Shown here: piece after piece, positions 1 through 5,554 of the stretch
Layout: every line of letters begins with the position of its first letter
How positions within the stretch are numbered: position 1 is the first letter of the stretch
Source: Gemmataceae bacterium
GTDB lineage: Bacteria; Planctomycetota; Planctomycetia; Gemmatales; Gemmataceae
Length of the DNA: 5,554 nt
Assembly (NCBI GenBank): GCA_026418875.1
Contig: JAOAAM010000166.1
Location: 1 to 5,554 of the forward strand
Direction: 5' to 3'
Notes under the pieces: model-generated
The model's database searches: none
Seen by the model: only the letters and a program-made list of their open reading frames with translations
What the model was told of the DNA's origin: nothing
Made by a program: the position numbers and the translations under genes

Positions 1-1
1 G

Positions 2-850
2 GAGTTCGATCGTCTGCCCCACGGTACGATGCGCGACGATTTGCGCGGTCGACAACTCGCGAACATTTTCTTCGAGCCGTCGACTCGGACTCGGAACAGT
101 TTCAGCCTGGCGGCCCGGCGACTCGGGGCCGCGACCTTGGATTTCGCCCCCGCCGGGTCGAGTGTCGCCAAGGGGGAGGCATTCATCGACACGGCCAAGA
201 ACATCGAAGCGATGGGCGTGGACGTGGTGACGATTCGGCACACGTCGGCAGGGGCACCGCACTTACTCGCCCAACACCTGAAAGCCCGGGTCATCAACGC
301 CGGCGACGGGGCACATGAACATCCAACCCAAGGTCTGCTGGACATCTTCACGATTCGCAAGCGGAAAGGCCGTGTCGCGGGACTGACCGTGGGACTCATC
401 GGCGACATCCTCCACAGCCGGGTGGCCCGGAGCAACATCCACGGTTTGACGAAGCTTGGGGCCAGGGTGATTGTTTGCGGGCCGGCGACGTTGGTCCCGC
501 CGCAATGGACCGAGTTCGGTGTGGAGGTGGCTCACAACTTCGACGAAATCCTGCCCCGCTGCGACGTCGTCAATCTGCTTCGCATCCAATTTGAACGCCA
601 GCGCAGTGGGATGTTCCCCTCGATTCGCGAATATGCCCGCTTGTTCGGGATGAATGGCGACCGGTTGCGGCGGGCGAAGCCGGACTTGCTCATCCTCGCA
701 CCGGGTCCGATCAACCGCGGCGTGGAGGTGACGCCGGACGTGGCGGACGGCCCACACTCCGCCATCCTCGAGCAAGTCGCGCATGGCTTAGCGGTCCGCA
801 TGGCCGTCTTGAAATTGCTGTGCGGCGTCGCCATGGGGCGAGGTGAGTGA
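2..850 (+). CDS. pyrB: Aspartate carbamoyltransferase catalytic subunit, 5' end missing
   Basis: Catalyses carbamoyl phosphate + L-aspartate to N-carbamoyl-L-aspartate, the committed step of cytoplasmic pyrimidine synthesis. The frame is open from base 2 with no stop, so the gene enters from the left and the ATG at 29 is internal. About 20-35 N-terminal residues are missing compared with the family's usual 300-310. Counting from base 2, visible motifs are FFEPSTRTR (carbamoyl-phosphate loop, about residues 23-31), SSVAKGE (53-59, with the active-site lysine), IRH (78-80), INAGDG followed by HPTQ (107-110), [20 protein letters not shown] (aspartate-side arginine), PGPINRGVE and the C-terminal VRMAVL. 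This matches the stand-alone, B. subtilis-like catalytic chain. The histidine usual before the late PxP/PGP motif is alanine here ([10 protein letters not shown]). The TGA at 848-850 is one base before the pyrC ATG. Identity is firm; the true start and any leader regulation lie outside the window. Confidence 0.96.
   Translation, partial: EFDRLPHGTMRDDLRGRQLANIFFEPSTRTRNSFSLAARRLGAATLDFAPAGSSVAKGEAFIDTAKNIEAMGVDVVTIRHTSAGAPHLLAQHLKARVINAGDGAHEHPTQGLLDIFTIRKRKGRVAGLTVGLIGDILHSRVARSNIHGLTKLGARVIVCGPATLVPPQWTEFGVEVAHNFDEILPRCDVVNLLRIQFERQRSGMFPSIREYARLFGMNGDRLRRAKPDLLILAPGPINRGVEVTPDVADGPHSAILEQVAHGLAVRMAVLKLLCGVAMGRGE
840..846 (+). promoter_or_regulatory. Ribosome binding site deciding the pyrC start
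   Basis: GAGGTGA lies inside the last codons of pyrB, five bases before the ATG at 852. It is a good Shine-Dalgarno match with normal spacing, and it contains the competing GTG at 843. The ATG at 852 is therefore the better pyrC start. The arrangement (SD within pyrB, pyrB stop, one base, ATG) suggests translational coupling. Confidence 0.7.
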
Positions 851-851
851 G

Positions 852-2141
852 ATGAAAACGCTGCGAATCGCGAATGGCCGGATCATCGACCCGTCCCAAG
901 GGATCGACCGTGTCGATGACCTTTGGATCGTGGACGACTGCCTCGCTGGGATCGGTGGCAGTCTCTACCCGCATGCGGATCAGGTGATCGACGCCTCGGG
1001 GATGATCGTGTGCCCCGGGTTGATCGACATGCACGTTCACTTGCGAGAGCCGGGCCGGGAAGAGGACGAGACTATCGCCAGTGGGACCGCGGCGGCGGTG
1101 GCCGGGGGAGTCACCTCGGTTGCCTGCATGCCCAATACCGAACCGCCGATCGACTCGCAAGCGGCAGCGGAATTTGTGCGTATGCAGGCCCATCGCGCCG
1201 GCCATGCCAACGTCTTCCCCGTGGGCACCATCAGCAAGAACCGCGAAGGTAAGGAACTCGCCGAACTGGCCGGTCTGGTCGAAGGGGGGGCTGTCGCTTT
1301 CACCGACGACGGCTCGCCCGTCATGAATTCCGAATTGATGCGGCGAGCGCTAGAATACGCTCGCATGCTGGGGAAAACGATTCTCTCCCACGCGGAAGAC
1401 CTCGAACTGACACGTGGCGGTCATATGAACGAGGGGTTGGTGTCGCTCAGCTTGGGGCTGCGCGGCATGCCGGCTGCCGCCGAAGAGATCATGGTCTTCC
1501 GCGAAATCGCCTTGGCCGCCATGACCGGCGGGCGGATGCACATCCTCCACGTCTCCACTGCCGGGAGCGTCGACCTGATCCGACAAGCCAAGCGACGCGG
1601 CATCCAAGTTACGGGAGAAGCTTGCCCGCACCACTTCCTCCTCACCGACGAATCGCTTCGTTCATTCGACAGCAACTTCAAAATGTCGCCGCCCCTGCGC
1701 ACCCAAGCTGACGTGGAGGCCATCCTCGATGGCCTCGCCGACGGCACGCTCGACGTCCTCGCCACGGATCATGCTCCCCATGCCCCCGAAAAGAAGATGC
1801 GCGAACTCGACCAGACGCCCAATGGCATCATCGGCTTGGAGACATTTTTGCCCACCTGCATCCGCGGATTGATCGAAACCGGTCGACTCACCTGGCCGCA
1901 AATGATTGCCAAGATGACGATCAACCCGGCACGCATTCTGGGCATCGATCGCGGCACACTTCAGCCGGGCCGACCGGCCGACGTCACCATCATCGACCCG
2001 AGCGCGTCGTGGATCATCGATCCGGCACGGTTCTATTCGAAAAGCCGGAACTGCCCGTTCGCTGGCTGGAAGGTGCGTGGCCGTGCCCACCTCGTCATCG
2101 TCGGTGGTCGGATCAAGTACGAGGACGGCCGGTTGGCCTGA
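852..2141 (+). CDS. pyrC: Dihydroorotase, class I (zinc amidohydrolase)
   Basis: Cyclises N-carbamoyl-L-aspartate to L-dihydroorotate, the step directly after PyrB. The 429-residue product has the usual class I length. In 429-residue numbering the metal site is complete: HVH at 61 and 63 (DMHVHLREPG), Asp153 (FTDDGSP), His180 (LSHAED), His233 (LHVSTAGS) and Asp306 (ATDHAPHAPEK). These positions agree within a residue or two with the metal ligands I recall for Aquifex and Bacillus class I enzymes, which also supports the ATG start over GTG 843 (three residues longer). Other family signatures are GVTSVACMPNTEPP (87-100), EACPHHFLLTDE, FKMSPPLR and the C-terminal LQPGRPADVTIID that closes the small beta domain. 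An intact metal site argues for an active enzyme, not the inactive PyrC-like partner (often called PyrC') that accompanies PyrB in some bacteria. It is coupled to pyrB upstream and ends 15 bases from the convergent DUF1080 stop. Confidence 0.97.
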   Translation: MKTLRIANGRIIDPSQGIDRVDDLWIVDDCLAGIGGSLYPHADQVIDASGMIVCPGLIDMHVHLREPGREEDETIASGTAAAVAGGVTSVACMPNTEPPIDSQAAAEFVRMQAHRAGHANVFPVGTISKNREGKELAELAGLVEGGAVAFTDDGSPVMNSELMRRALEYARMLGKTILSHAEDLELTRGGHMNEGLVSLSLGLRGMPAAAEEIMVFREIALAAMTGGRMHILHVSTAGSVDLIRQAKRRGIQVTGEACPHHFLLTDESLRSFDSNFKMSPPLRTQADVEAILDGLADGTLDVLATDHAPHAPEKKMRELDQTPNGIIGLETFLPTCIRGLIETGRLTWPQMIAKMTINPARILGIDRGTLQPGRPADVTIIDPSASWIIDPARFYSKSRNCPFAGWKVRGRAHLVIVGGRIKYEDGRLA

Positions 2142-2156
2142 AACGCGGGCTTCGGG

Positions 2157-2813
2157 TCATTTCAACTTCTTCAGGAAGATATTGCGGAACTCCACGCGGT
2201 AATTGTAGCTTTGCAGACCGACGTGCCCCTGCTGCCGCGTCAGGCCGGGGTGCTTCTGGAAATGATCCTTATAGTCGTCCAGGTTGGCGTGCACGAGTTC
2301 GTGATCGTTGACATGGATGACCACACTTCGGCCATTGCATACCACGCGCAGTGAGTTCCACTCACCGGCGGGACGAGTCACGACCTTGGCGGCCGGCACC
2401 ACGTCGTAAATCGAGCCGGTGTGCTGTGTCGGCCGCAATCCGCGCCAGTTCGCATCATCCAGCAGTTGCACTTCCATGCCCACGTAAGCGGGGTCGCCTT
2501 GAAGGGGGGAGCGCAGGGCGACACCACTGTTCCCCATCCGTGGCATTTTGAACTCGAGGTGAAGTTCGAAGTTGTCGAATTCATCCTCGGTCATCAGCCA
2601 GCCGCCACCGCCGCCGGAAGCAAATAGCACGCCGCCCTCGACTCCCCAAACGTCCTCCTTGCCGCCTTGGGTGACTTTCCAGCCTTTCAGATCCTTGCCA
2701 TTGAACAAGGCGAGAAACCCTTCGGGCGGCTTCACGTCCTGAGCCACGACACCCGAGGACAAGCTGGCGATCATCAACGTGGTGAGGGAGACGAGGCGCA
2801 CCAAGCGGAACAT
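2157..2813 (-). CDS. Secreted DUF1080 / 3-keto-disaccharide hydrolase family protein
   Basis: 218 residues. A signal peptide opens the protein: MFRLVR, a hydrophobic stretch at about 8-23, then VVA/QD with probable cleavage after Ala24, so export to periplasm or cell surface is predicted. The rest is one DUF1080 domain (concanavalin-like jelly roll): LFNGKDLKGWK (36-46), GGWLMT (70-75), FELHLEFK (82-89), GNSGVALR (94-101), MEVQLLDD (113-120), GSIYD (133-137), EWNSLRV (151-157) and VEFRNIFLKKL at the end. The family name comes from characterised 3-keto-glycoside hydrolases; members are abundant in planctomycetes and Bacteroidota, and most have no proven substrate. A glycine run (67-71) precedes WLMT. 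The frame is open upstream to an ATG at 3005, but that start would place 64 residues before the signal peptide and overlap panD, so 2813 is preferred. The ribosome binding site is weak (AGGT ten bases upstream). It stands alone, with no sugar oxidoreductase beside it. Confidence 0.88.
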   Translation of the reverse strand: MFRLVRLVSLTTLMIASLSSGVVAQDVKPPEGFLALFNGKDLKGWKVTQGGKEDVWGVEGGVLFASGGGGGWLMTEDEFDNFELHLEFKMPRMGNSGVALRSPLQGDPAYVGMEVQLLDDANWRGLRPTQHTGSIYDVVPAAKVVTRPAGEWNSLRVVCNGRSVVIHVNDHELVHANLDDYKDHFQKHPGLTRQQGHVGLQSYNYRVEFRNIFLKKLK

Positions 2814-2946
2814 GGCGTGATCAACCTGCGGCGGGGTCTCAAATCGAATTTCCAGTTCTCTTATCTTATACCCTCGGGGCCAACTTGGCGCGGACGAATC
2901 CAACACAGCCTGTAAAATGGGCACGGTCCTAGTGAGATCGGTTACC
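2814..2946. promoter_or_regulatory. Divergent intergenic region between the DUF1080 gene and panD
   Basis: These 133 bases separate two divergent starts, so both promoters should lie here. AT-rich patches stand out from the GC-rich surroundings: TTATCTTATA at 2861-2870 (reads TATAAGATAA on the minus strand, a possible -10 for the DUF1080 gene) and TAAAAT at 2913-2918 (possible -10 for panD). Neither has a convincing -35 hexamer at normal spacing, so these are candidates only. I see no riboswitch, terminator or clear operator. Confidence 0.4.
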
Positions 2947-3297
2947 ATGCGCGTCACCCTGCTCAAAGGCAAAATCCACCGTGCCACCGTGACCGATGCC
3001 AACATCGACTACGAGGGCAGTCTTACCGTCGATGCCACCCTACTGGAAGCGGCGGGCATCTTGCCCTGGGAACTGATTCACGTTTGGGACATTACACGGG
3101 GCACTCGCCTGGTGACTTACGCGATGGTCGGCGAGCCAAACTCGGGCGTGGTCTGCGTCAATGGAGCCGGTGCCCACCTCGTCAAGCCGGGCGATCTGGT
3201 TATCGTCGCGGCTTTCTGCGAACTCGAAGTCGAGGAAGCCCGGCGGCACTCCCCGAGGATCGTGCGGGTCGATTCAAGGAATCAGATCATCCGTTGA
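2947..3297 (+). CDS. panD: Aspartate 1-decarboxylase proenzyme
   Basis: Decarboxylates L-aspartate to beta-alanine for pantothenate and CoA synthesis, using a pyruvoyl group made by self-cleavage. The 116-residue protein aligns from its first residue with the E. coli enzyme (126 residues). Lys9, His11, Tyr22, the cleavage pair Gly24-Ser25 in DYEGS, Arg54, Thr57, Tyr58 and Asn72 (VNGAGAH) all fall at the E. coli positions. The one difference seen there is Gly75, where E. coli has Ala. An in-frame ATG at 2917 would add ten residues ([10 protein letters not shown]) that the family lacks, so 2947 is chosen; the ribosome binding site is poor (GTGAG ten bases upstream). Predicted products are a short beta chain (1-24) and a pyruvoyl-capped alpha chain (25-116). 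It appears monocistronic: no panB or panC is adjacent, and the next gene is convergent. Confidence 0.96.
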   Translation: MRVTLLKGKIHRATVTDANIDYEGSLTVDATLLEAAGILPWELIHVWDITRGTRLVTYAMVGEPNSGVVCVNGAGAHLVKPGDLVIVAAFCELEVEEARRHSPRIVRVDSRNQIIR

Positions 3298-3362
3298 AGT
3301 GCCCTGGCAGCCTCGGCGGATCGATCCGATGGAATTCAGGTCGAGCCGATCACGGCCGTCAT
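3298..3362. other. Convergent spacer between panD and the E2 gene
   Basis: These 65 bases separate two convergent stop codons. A perfect 12-base palindrome, CGGATCGATCCG, lies at 3317-3328, but it has no loop and no following T-tract, so it is not a convincing intrinsic terminator. Nothing else is recognisable. Confidence 0.5.
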
Positions 3363-4760
3363 TCAGCTAAAATTCGGTCCAAAGATCAGTGCCGCGGGCT
3401 GCTTCAAGTGGCGAACAAGAGCATTCCCGAACGTGGCCCCGACGGCCCCATCCACCACTCGATGATCGAAGGAGAGCGAGAGGTAAATGACATCGGCCGG
3501 CCGAATCTGGCCGTGCTCATCGTAGACCGGCCGCTTCACCACTTTCCCCAAGCCCAGGATGCCGACCTCGGGCAAGTTGATGATGGGCGTCGAGATAATC
3601 CCGCCGATTCCCCCGATCGAGGTGATGGTGAACGTGCTGCCGGTTAACTCCTCGCGGGTCGCTTTGCCGGAACGTGCCGCCGTGCTGAGCCGCTCGATCT
3701 CCCGGGCGATGGCGAACAAATCCAGCCGATCGGCGTCGCGAATCACAGGGACGAGCAGCCCGCCGGGGGCCGCCACTGCAATCCCAATGTGGTAGCGATC
3801 GTGCAGCGTGATTTCCTGTCGTTCCTCGTCGAACGTCGAATTGACGATGGGCACCTCCTTCAAGGCTAAAGCCGCGGCCTTGACGAAGAAGGCCAGATAG
3901 GTCAACTTGATTCCCCGTTCAGCGAAAAACTCGACGGAGCGGTCACGCCAACGAACCAGGTCAGTGATCTCAACCTCGTCGACGTAGGTGTAGTGCGGGA
4001 TGGTCCGCTTGCTTTGCACCATGCGTTCGGCGATGCGACGGCGCAGCCCGGCAAGCTTCACGCGCGTTCCCGGGGTGCCCAAGTCGAGGCTCATCGTCGT
4101 TTGTGGTTTCGCCGTCGGAGCAGGCGGGGTGTCGGGGGCCTTCCCCTGCGTGGCTCGAATCGCTTCGGTGAGATCATCGAGGAGGATCCGACCGCCAGGG
4201 CCGCTGCCTCGCACTCGGGCGAGGTCGATGCCGAGTTTCCGAGCCATGTATCGGACGGCTGGGGACGCTTTGACCGCAGCGACGACGGCGAGTGTCGGCG
4301 TGCTGCCGTTTTTCACTGCGGTGCGATCTCGGGAAACGTCGGTCACGGGCCGAGCCGTGTGATCGGTTGATGCGGCTGGAACCGCGGCTGCGGGTGATGC
4401 GGCGCTGGGTGGGACGGCGGCTAGGGGGGAAGCAGCACCGGGTGGGATGGCGGCTGCGGGCGGTGCGGCGCTGGGTGGGACGGCGGCTGCGGGCGGTGCA
4501 GCGTCGGCCGTGATCGCCGTTGTGCTCTCCCCGACTTCGTACCCGAGGATCCGCGTGCCGACCTTGATCGTCTGCCCCGGTTCGAATTGGATGTCCGTAA
4601 TCCTGCCCGCGAACGGAGCCGGCACTTCCATCAATGCCTTGTCGGTCATGATTTCCAGCAAGGCTTGACCACGCTTGACCCGGTCGCCCGGCTTCACCAG
4701 CCAACGAACCAATTCTCCCTCGTAGACGCCCTCGCCCAGTTCCGGCAACGCGAAGTCCAT
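3363..4760 (-). CDS. 2-oxoacid dehydrogenase complex E2, dihydrolipoamide acyltransferase
   Basis: Core subunit that takes the acyl group from E1 on a lipoyl arm and passes it to CoA, in the pyruvate or branched-chain 2-oxoacid dehydrogenase complex. The 465-residue architecture is classical: one lipoyl domain (1-77, lipoylated Lys41 in MTDKALMEV), a Pro/Ala linker (about 83-130) of 11-residue repeats, a peripheral subunit-binding domain (about 164-200, ASPAVRYMARKLGIDL then GSGPGGRIL), a second Pro/Ala linker, and a catalytic domain (about 230-465) with the active-site motif FDHRVVDG (His433, Asp437) and TITSIGGIGGIISTPIINLP. IPHYTYVDEVEIT resembles branched-chain E2 proteins as I recall them, but substrate cannot be fixed from sequence alone, so no symbol is given. 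The ATG at 4760 has a strong ribosome binding site. It lies 12 bases after the E1-beta stop in the same operon. No E3 gene is within the window. Confidence 0.95.
   Translation of the reverse strand: MDFALPELGEGVYEGELVRWLVKPGDRVKRGQALLEIMTDKALMEVPAPFAGRITDIQFEPGQTIKVGTRILGYEVGESTTAITADAAPPAAAVPPSAAPPAAAIPPGAASPLAAVPPSAASPAAAVPAASTDHTARPVTDVSRDRTAVKNGSTPTLAVVAAVKASPAVRYMARKLGIDLARVRGSGPGGRILLDDLTEAIRATQGKAPDTPPAPTAKPQTTMSLDLGTPGTRVKLAGLRRRIAERMVQSKRTIPHYTYVDEVEITDLVRWRDRSVEFFAERGIKLTYLAFFVKAAALALKEVPIVNSTFDEERQEITLHDRYHIGIAVAAPGGLLVPVIRDADRLDLFAIAREIERLSTAARSGKATREELTGSTFTITSIGGIGGIISTPIINLPEVGILGLGKVVKRPVYDEHGQIRPADVIYLSLSFDHRVVDGAVGATFGNALVRHLKQPAALIFGPNFS
4371..4502 (-). repeat. Four tandem 33-bp units encoding the E2 interdomain linker
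   Basis: E2 residues 87-130 are four 11-residue units: AAPPAAAVPPS, AAPPAAAIPPG, AASPLAAVPPS and AASPAAAVPAA. The DNA units are also similar; GGCGGCTGCGGGCGGTGC recurs on the plus strand in two of them. Pro/Ala linkers are normal in E2 and act as flexible swinging arms, but clean in-frame minisatellite structure indicates recent unit duplication. Confidence 0.85.
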
Positions 4761-4766
4761 GATCGG

Positions 4767-4771
4767 CTCCT
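4767..4771 (-). promoter_or_regulatory. Ribosome binding site of the E2 gene
   Basis: On the minus strand AGGAG (within GAGAGGAG) sits six bases before the E2 ATG and just after the E1-beta stop. It is the best Shine-Dalgarno match in the window and fixes the E2 start. Confidence 0.75.
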
Positions 4772-4772
4772 C

Positions 4773-5535
4773 TCAGGCCGGTTCGTCGAGCAAATCGCGG
4801 ATCGCCGCCGTGACATCCTTCAGTTGCGGCACGGTGTTCTGTTCGTAAACGTGATTGAGGCCGATGCCCGGGACATGCTTCCCTTGCAACACCCGCGGCC
4901 GAACCGCCAGATCGTAAAACAGTTCGTCGATGGTGCGGCGGAGCAAGTGCTCGCCAAAATTCGTGACCTCGGTGTCTTCGTTGATGAAAATGACTCGCCC
5001 GGTCTTCTCAATGCTTGAACGAATCGCTTTCCAGTCGTAAGGGAAAATGCTCCGCAGGTCGATCACGTCGCAGGTTTTCCCCGTTTGTTCCTGAAGCTTG
5101 TCGGCAGCTTGAACACACAGGGGGAGCGTTCGGCCATAGCTGACGACCGTTGCATGGTCGCCGGTCCGGACCAACGAGGCCTGGCCGATTGGCACAAAGT
5201 ATGGCTTCAGGTCGGGCCAGCGGGGCTTCCACCGGCTGCGGTCGCCCACGGGTGCATCGATCATCTCCTTGAGTTCCTGTTCGCTCTCGGGTTCGCCGGG
5301 GATGAGTTGGTCGCCTCGGACCCGAAGCAGTGCTTTGGGCAGCAGATACAAGACAGGATTGGGGTCCTGGATGGCGGAGAGCATCAGCCCGTAGGCATCC
5401 AGCGGATTGCTGGGCATGACGATCTTCCACCCGGCCAGCCGGCTGGCCCAGCTTTCAAAGGAATGCGAATGATACAAGCTGCCGCGGATCCCCGAGCCGC
5501 TGGGCGTCATCACCACAATGGGCATCGGGTAGCCG
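4773..5535 (-). CDS. 2-oxoacid dehydrogenase E1 component, beta subunit (C-terminal part)
   Basis: E1 beta pairs with E1 alpha in the thiamine-diphosphate enzyme that decarboxylates a 2-oxoacid and loads the E2 lipoyl arm. About 253 genuine residues remain; the N-terminal pyrimidine-domain part (roughly 90-110 residues of a usual 325-350) is beyond the right edge. Visible blocks: PIVVMTPSGSGIRGSLYHSHS, WKIVMPSNPLDAYGLMLSAI, NPVLYLLPK, then the transketolase C-terminal domain with ATVVSYGRTLPLC, DVIDLRSIFPYDW, KTGRVIFINEDTEVTNFGEHL and a C-terminal tail. Two oddities: the usual HSQ reads HSH (5463-5471), and about 25-30 extra residues lie between the LLPKALLR block and the PIGQASLV block (about 5208-5318). 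Bases beyond 5535 are library adapter, so the apparent MCIRDS start is false. It lies 12 bases upstream of E2. It could instead be the C-terminal half of a fused alpha-beta E1, which the truncation hides. Pyruvate or branched-chain specificity is undecided. Confidence 0.92.
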
Positions 5536-5554
5536 CTGTCTCTTATACACATCT
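5536..5554. other. Tn5 mosaic-end (Nextera-type) library adapter left on the contig end
   Basis: CTGTCTCTTATACACATCT is the exact 19-base reverse complement of the Tn5 transposase mosaic end AGATGTGTATAAGAGACAG used in tagmentation libraries. It runs to the last base of the window. It is technical sequence, not genomic, and it breaks the E1-beta reading frame's natural continuation. Confidence 0.97.

Noticed and set aside
263..784. 173-codon open frame on the minus strand opposite pyrB, and similar long antisense frames at 711-1205, 1350-1634 and 1662-2090
   Set aside because: They lie wholly opposite pyrB and pyrC, show no recognisable domain, and are typical shadow frames of GC-rich genes.
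2917..2946. Upstream in-frame ATG giving panD ten extra residues
   Set aside because: PanD aligns from the ATG at 2947, with all key residues at E. coli numbering; the 2917 ATG overlaps a possible -10 box.
2814..3005. Longer start for the DUF1080 gene at 3005
   Set aside because: It would put 64 unrelated residues before an obvious signal peptide and overlap the start of divergent panD.
3317..3328. Perfect palindrome CGGATCGATCCG between panD and E2
   Set aside because: It has no loop or T-tract for a terminator, occurs once, and GATC-rich palindromes arise easily by chance in this composition.
3084..3647. 187-codon plus-strand frame spanning the end of panD, the spacer and the 3' part of E2
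   Set aside because: It overlaps two well-supported genes in other frames and shows no domain.
4174..4704. 176-codon minus-strand frame rich in Arg/Ser/Thr, and plus-strand frames at 4292-4513 and 4447-4668
   Set aside because: They are frame-shifted readings of the E2 lipoyl domain and its Pro/Ala repeat linker; the apparent repeats come from the real gene's 33-bp units.
5535..5552. MCIRDS as the natural N-terminus of E1 beta
   Set aside because: It is encoded by the Tn5 mosaic-end adapter, and the E1-beta N-terminal domain is missing.

Overview
The window is ordinary, gene-dense, GC-rich bacterial chromosome, apparently a short assembly contig or its end. It holds six protein-coding genes, two of them cut by the window edges, and no RNA genes, CRISPR array, insertion sequence or phage gene that I can see. 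A secreted DUF1080 (3-keto-disaccharide hydrolase family) protein, the overall GC-rich composition and a lineage-looking E1-beta suggest a planctomycete (Planctomycetota). That assignment is an inference from protein style, not from a marker gene.

Layout. Positions 2-850 (+) are the 3' part of pyrB (aspartate carbamoyltransferase). It is followed, after one base, by a complete pyrC (class I dihydroorotase, best start 852, end 2141). The two encode consecutive steps of de novo UMP synthesis and look translationally coupled. Convergent with pyrC, after only 15 bases, is a complete DUF1080 gene (2157-2813, -) with a signal peptide. A 133-base divergent intergenic region (2814-2946) separates it from panD (2947-3297, +), aspartate 1-decarboxylase, which makes beta-alanine for pantothenate and CoA. 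Both PyrB and PanD use L-aspartate, but the genes are not in one operon. panD converges on a 2-oxoacid dehydrogenase operon on the minus strand: E2 acyltransferase (3363-4760), preceded by E1 beta (4773 to about 5535, 5' end missing). E1 alpha is expected beyond the right edge.

The right edge carries a technical artefact. Bases 5536-5554 match the 19-bp Tn5 mosaic end used in Nextera-type libraries, so the apparent N-terminus MCIRDS of the E1-beta reading frame is adapter-derived. I find no new biological system here. The points worth a second look are the adapter, an E1-beta with an extra internal segment and an altered HSQ motif, the 11-residue tandem repeats in the E2 linker, and an altered HPxP motif in PyrB.
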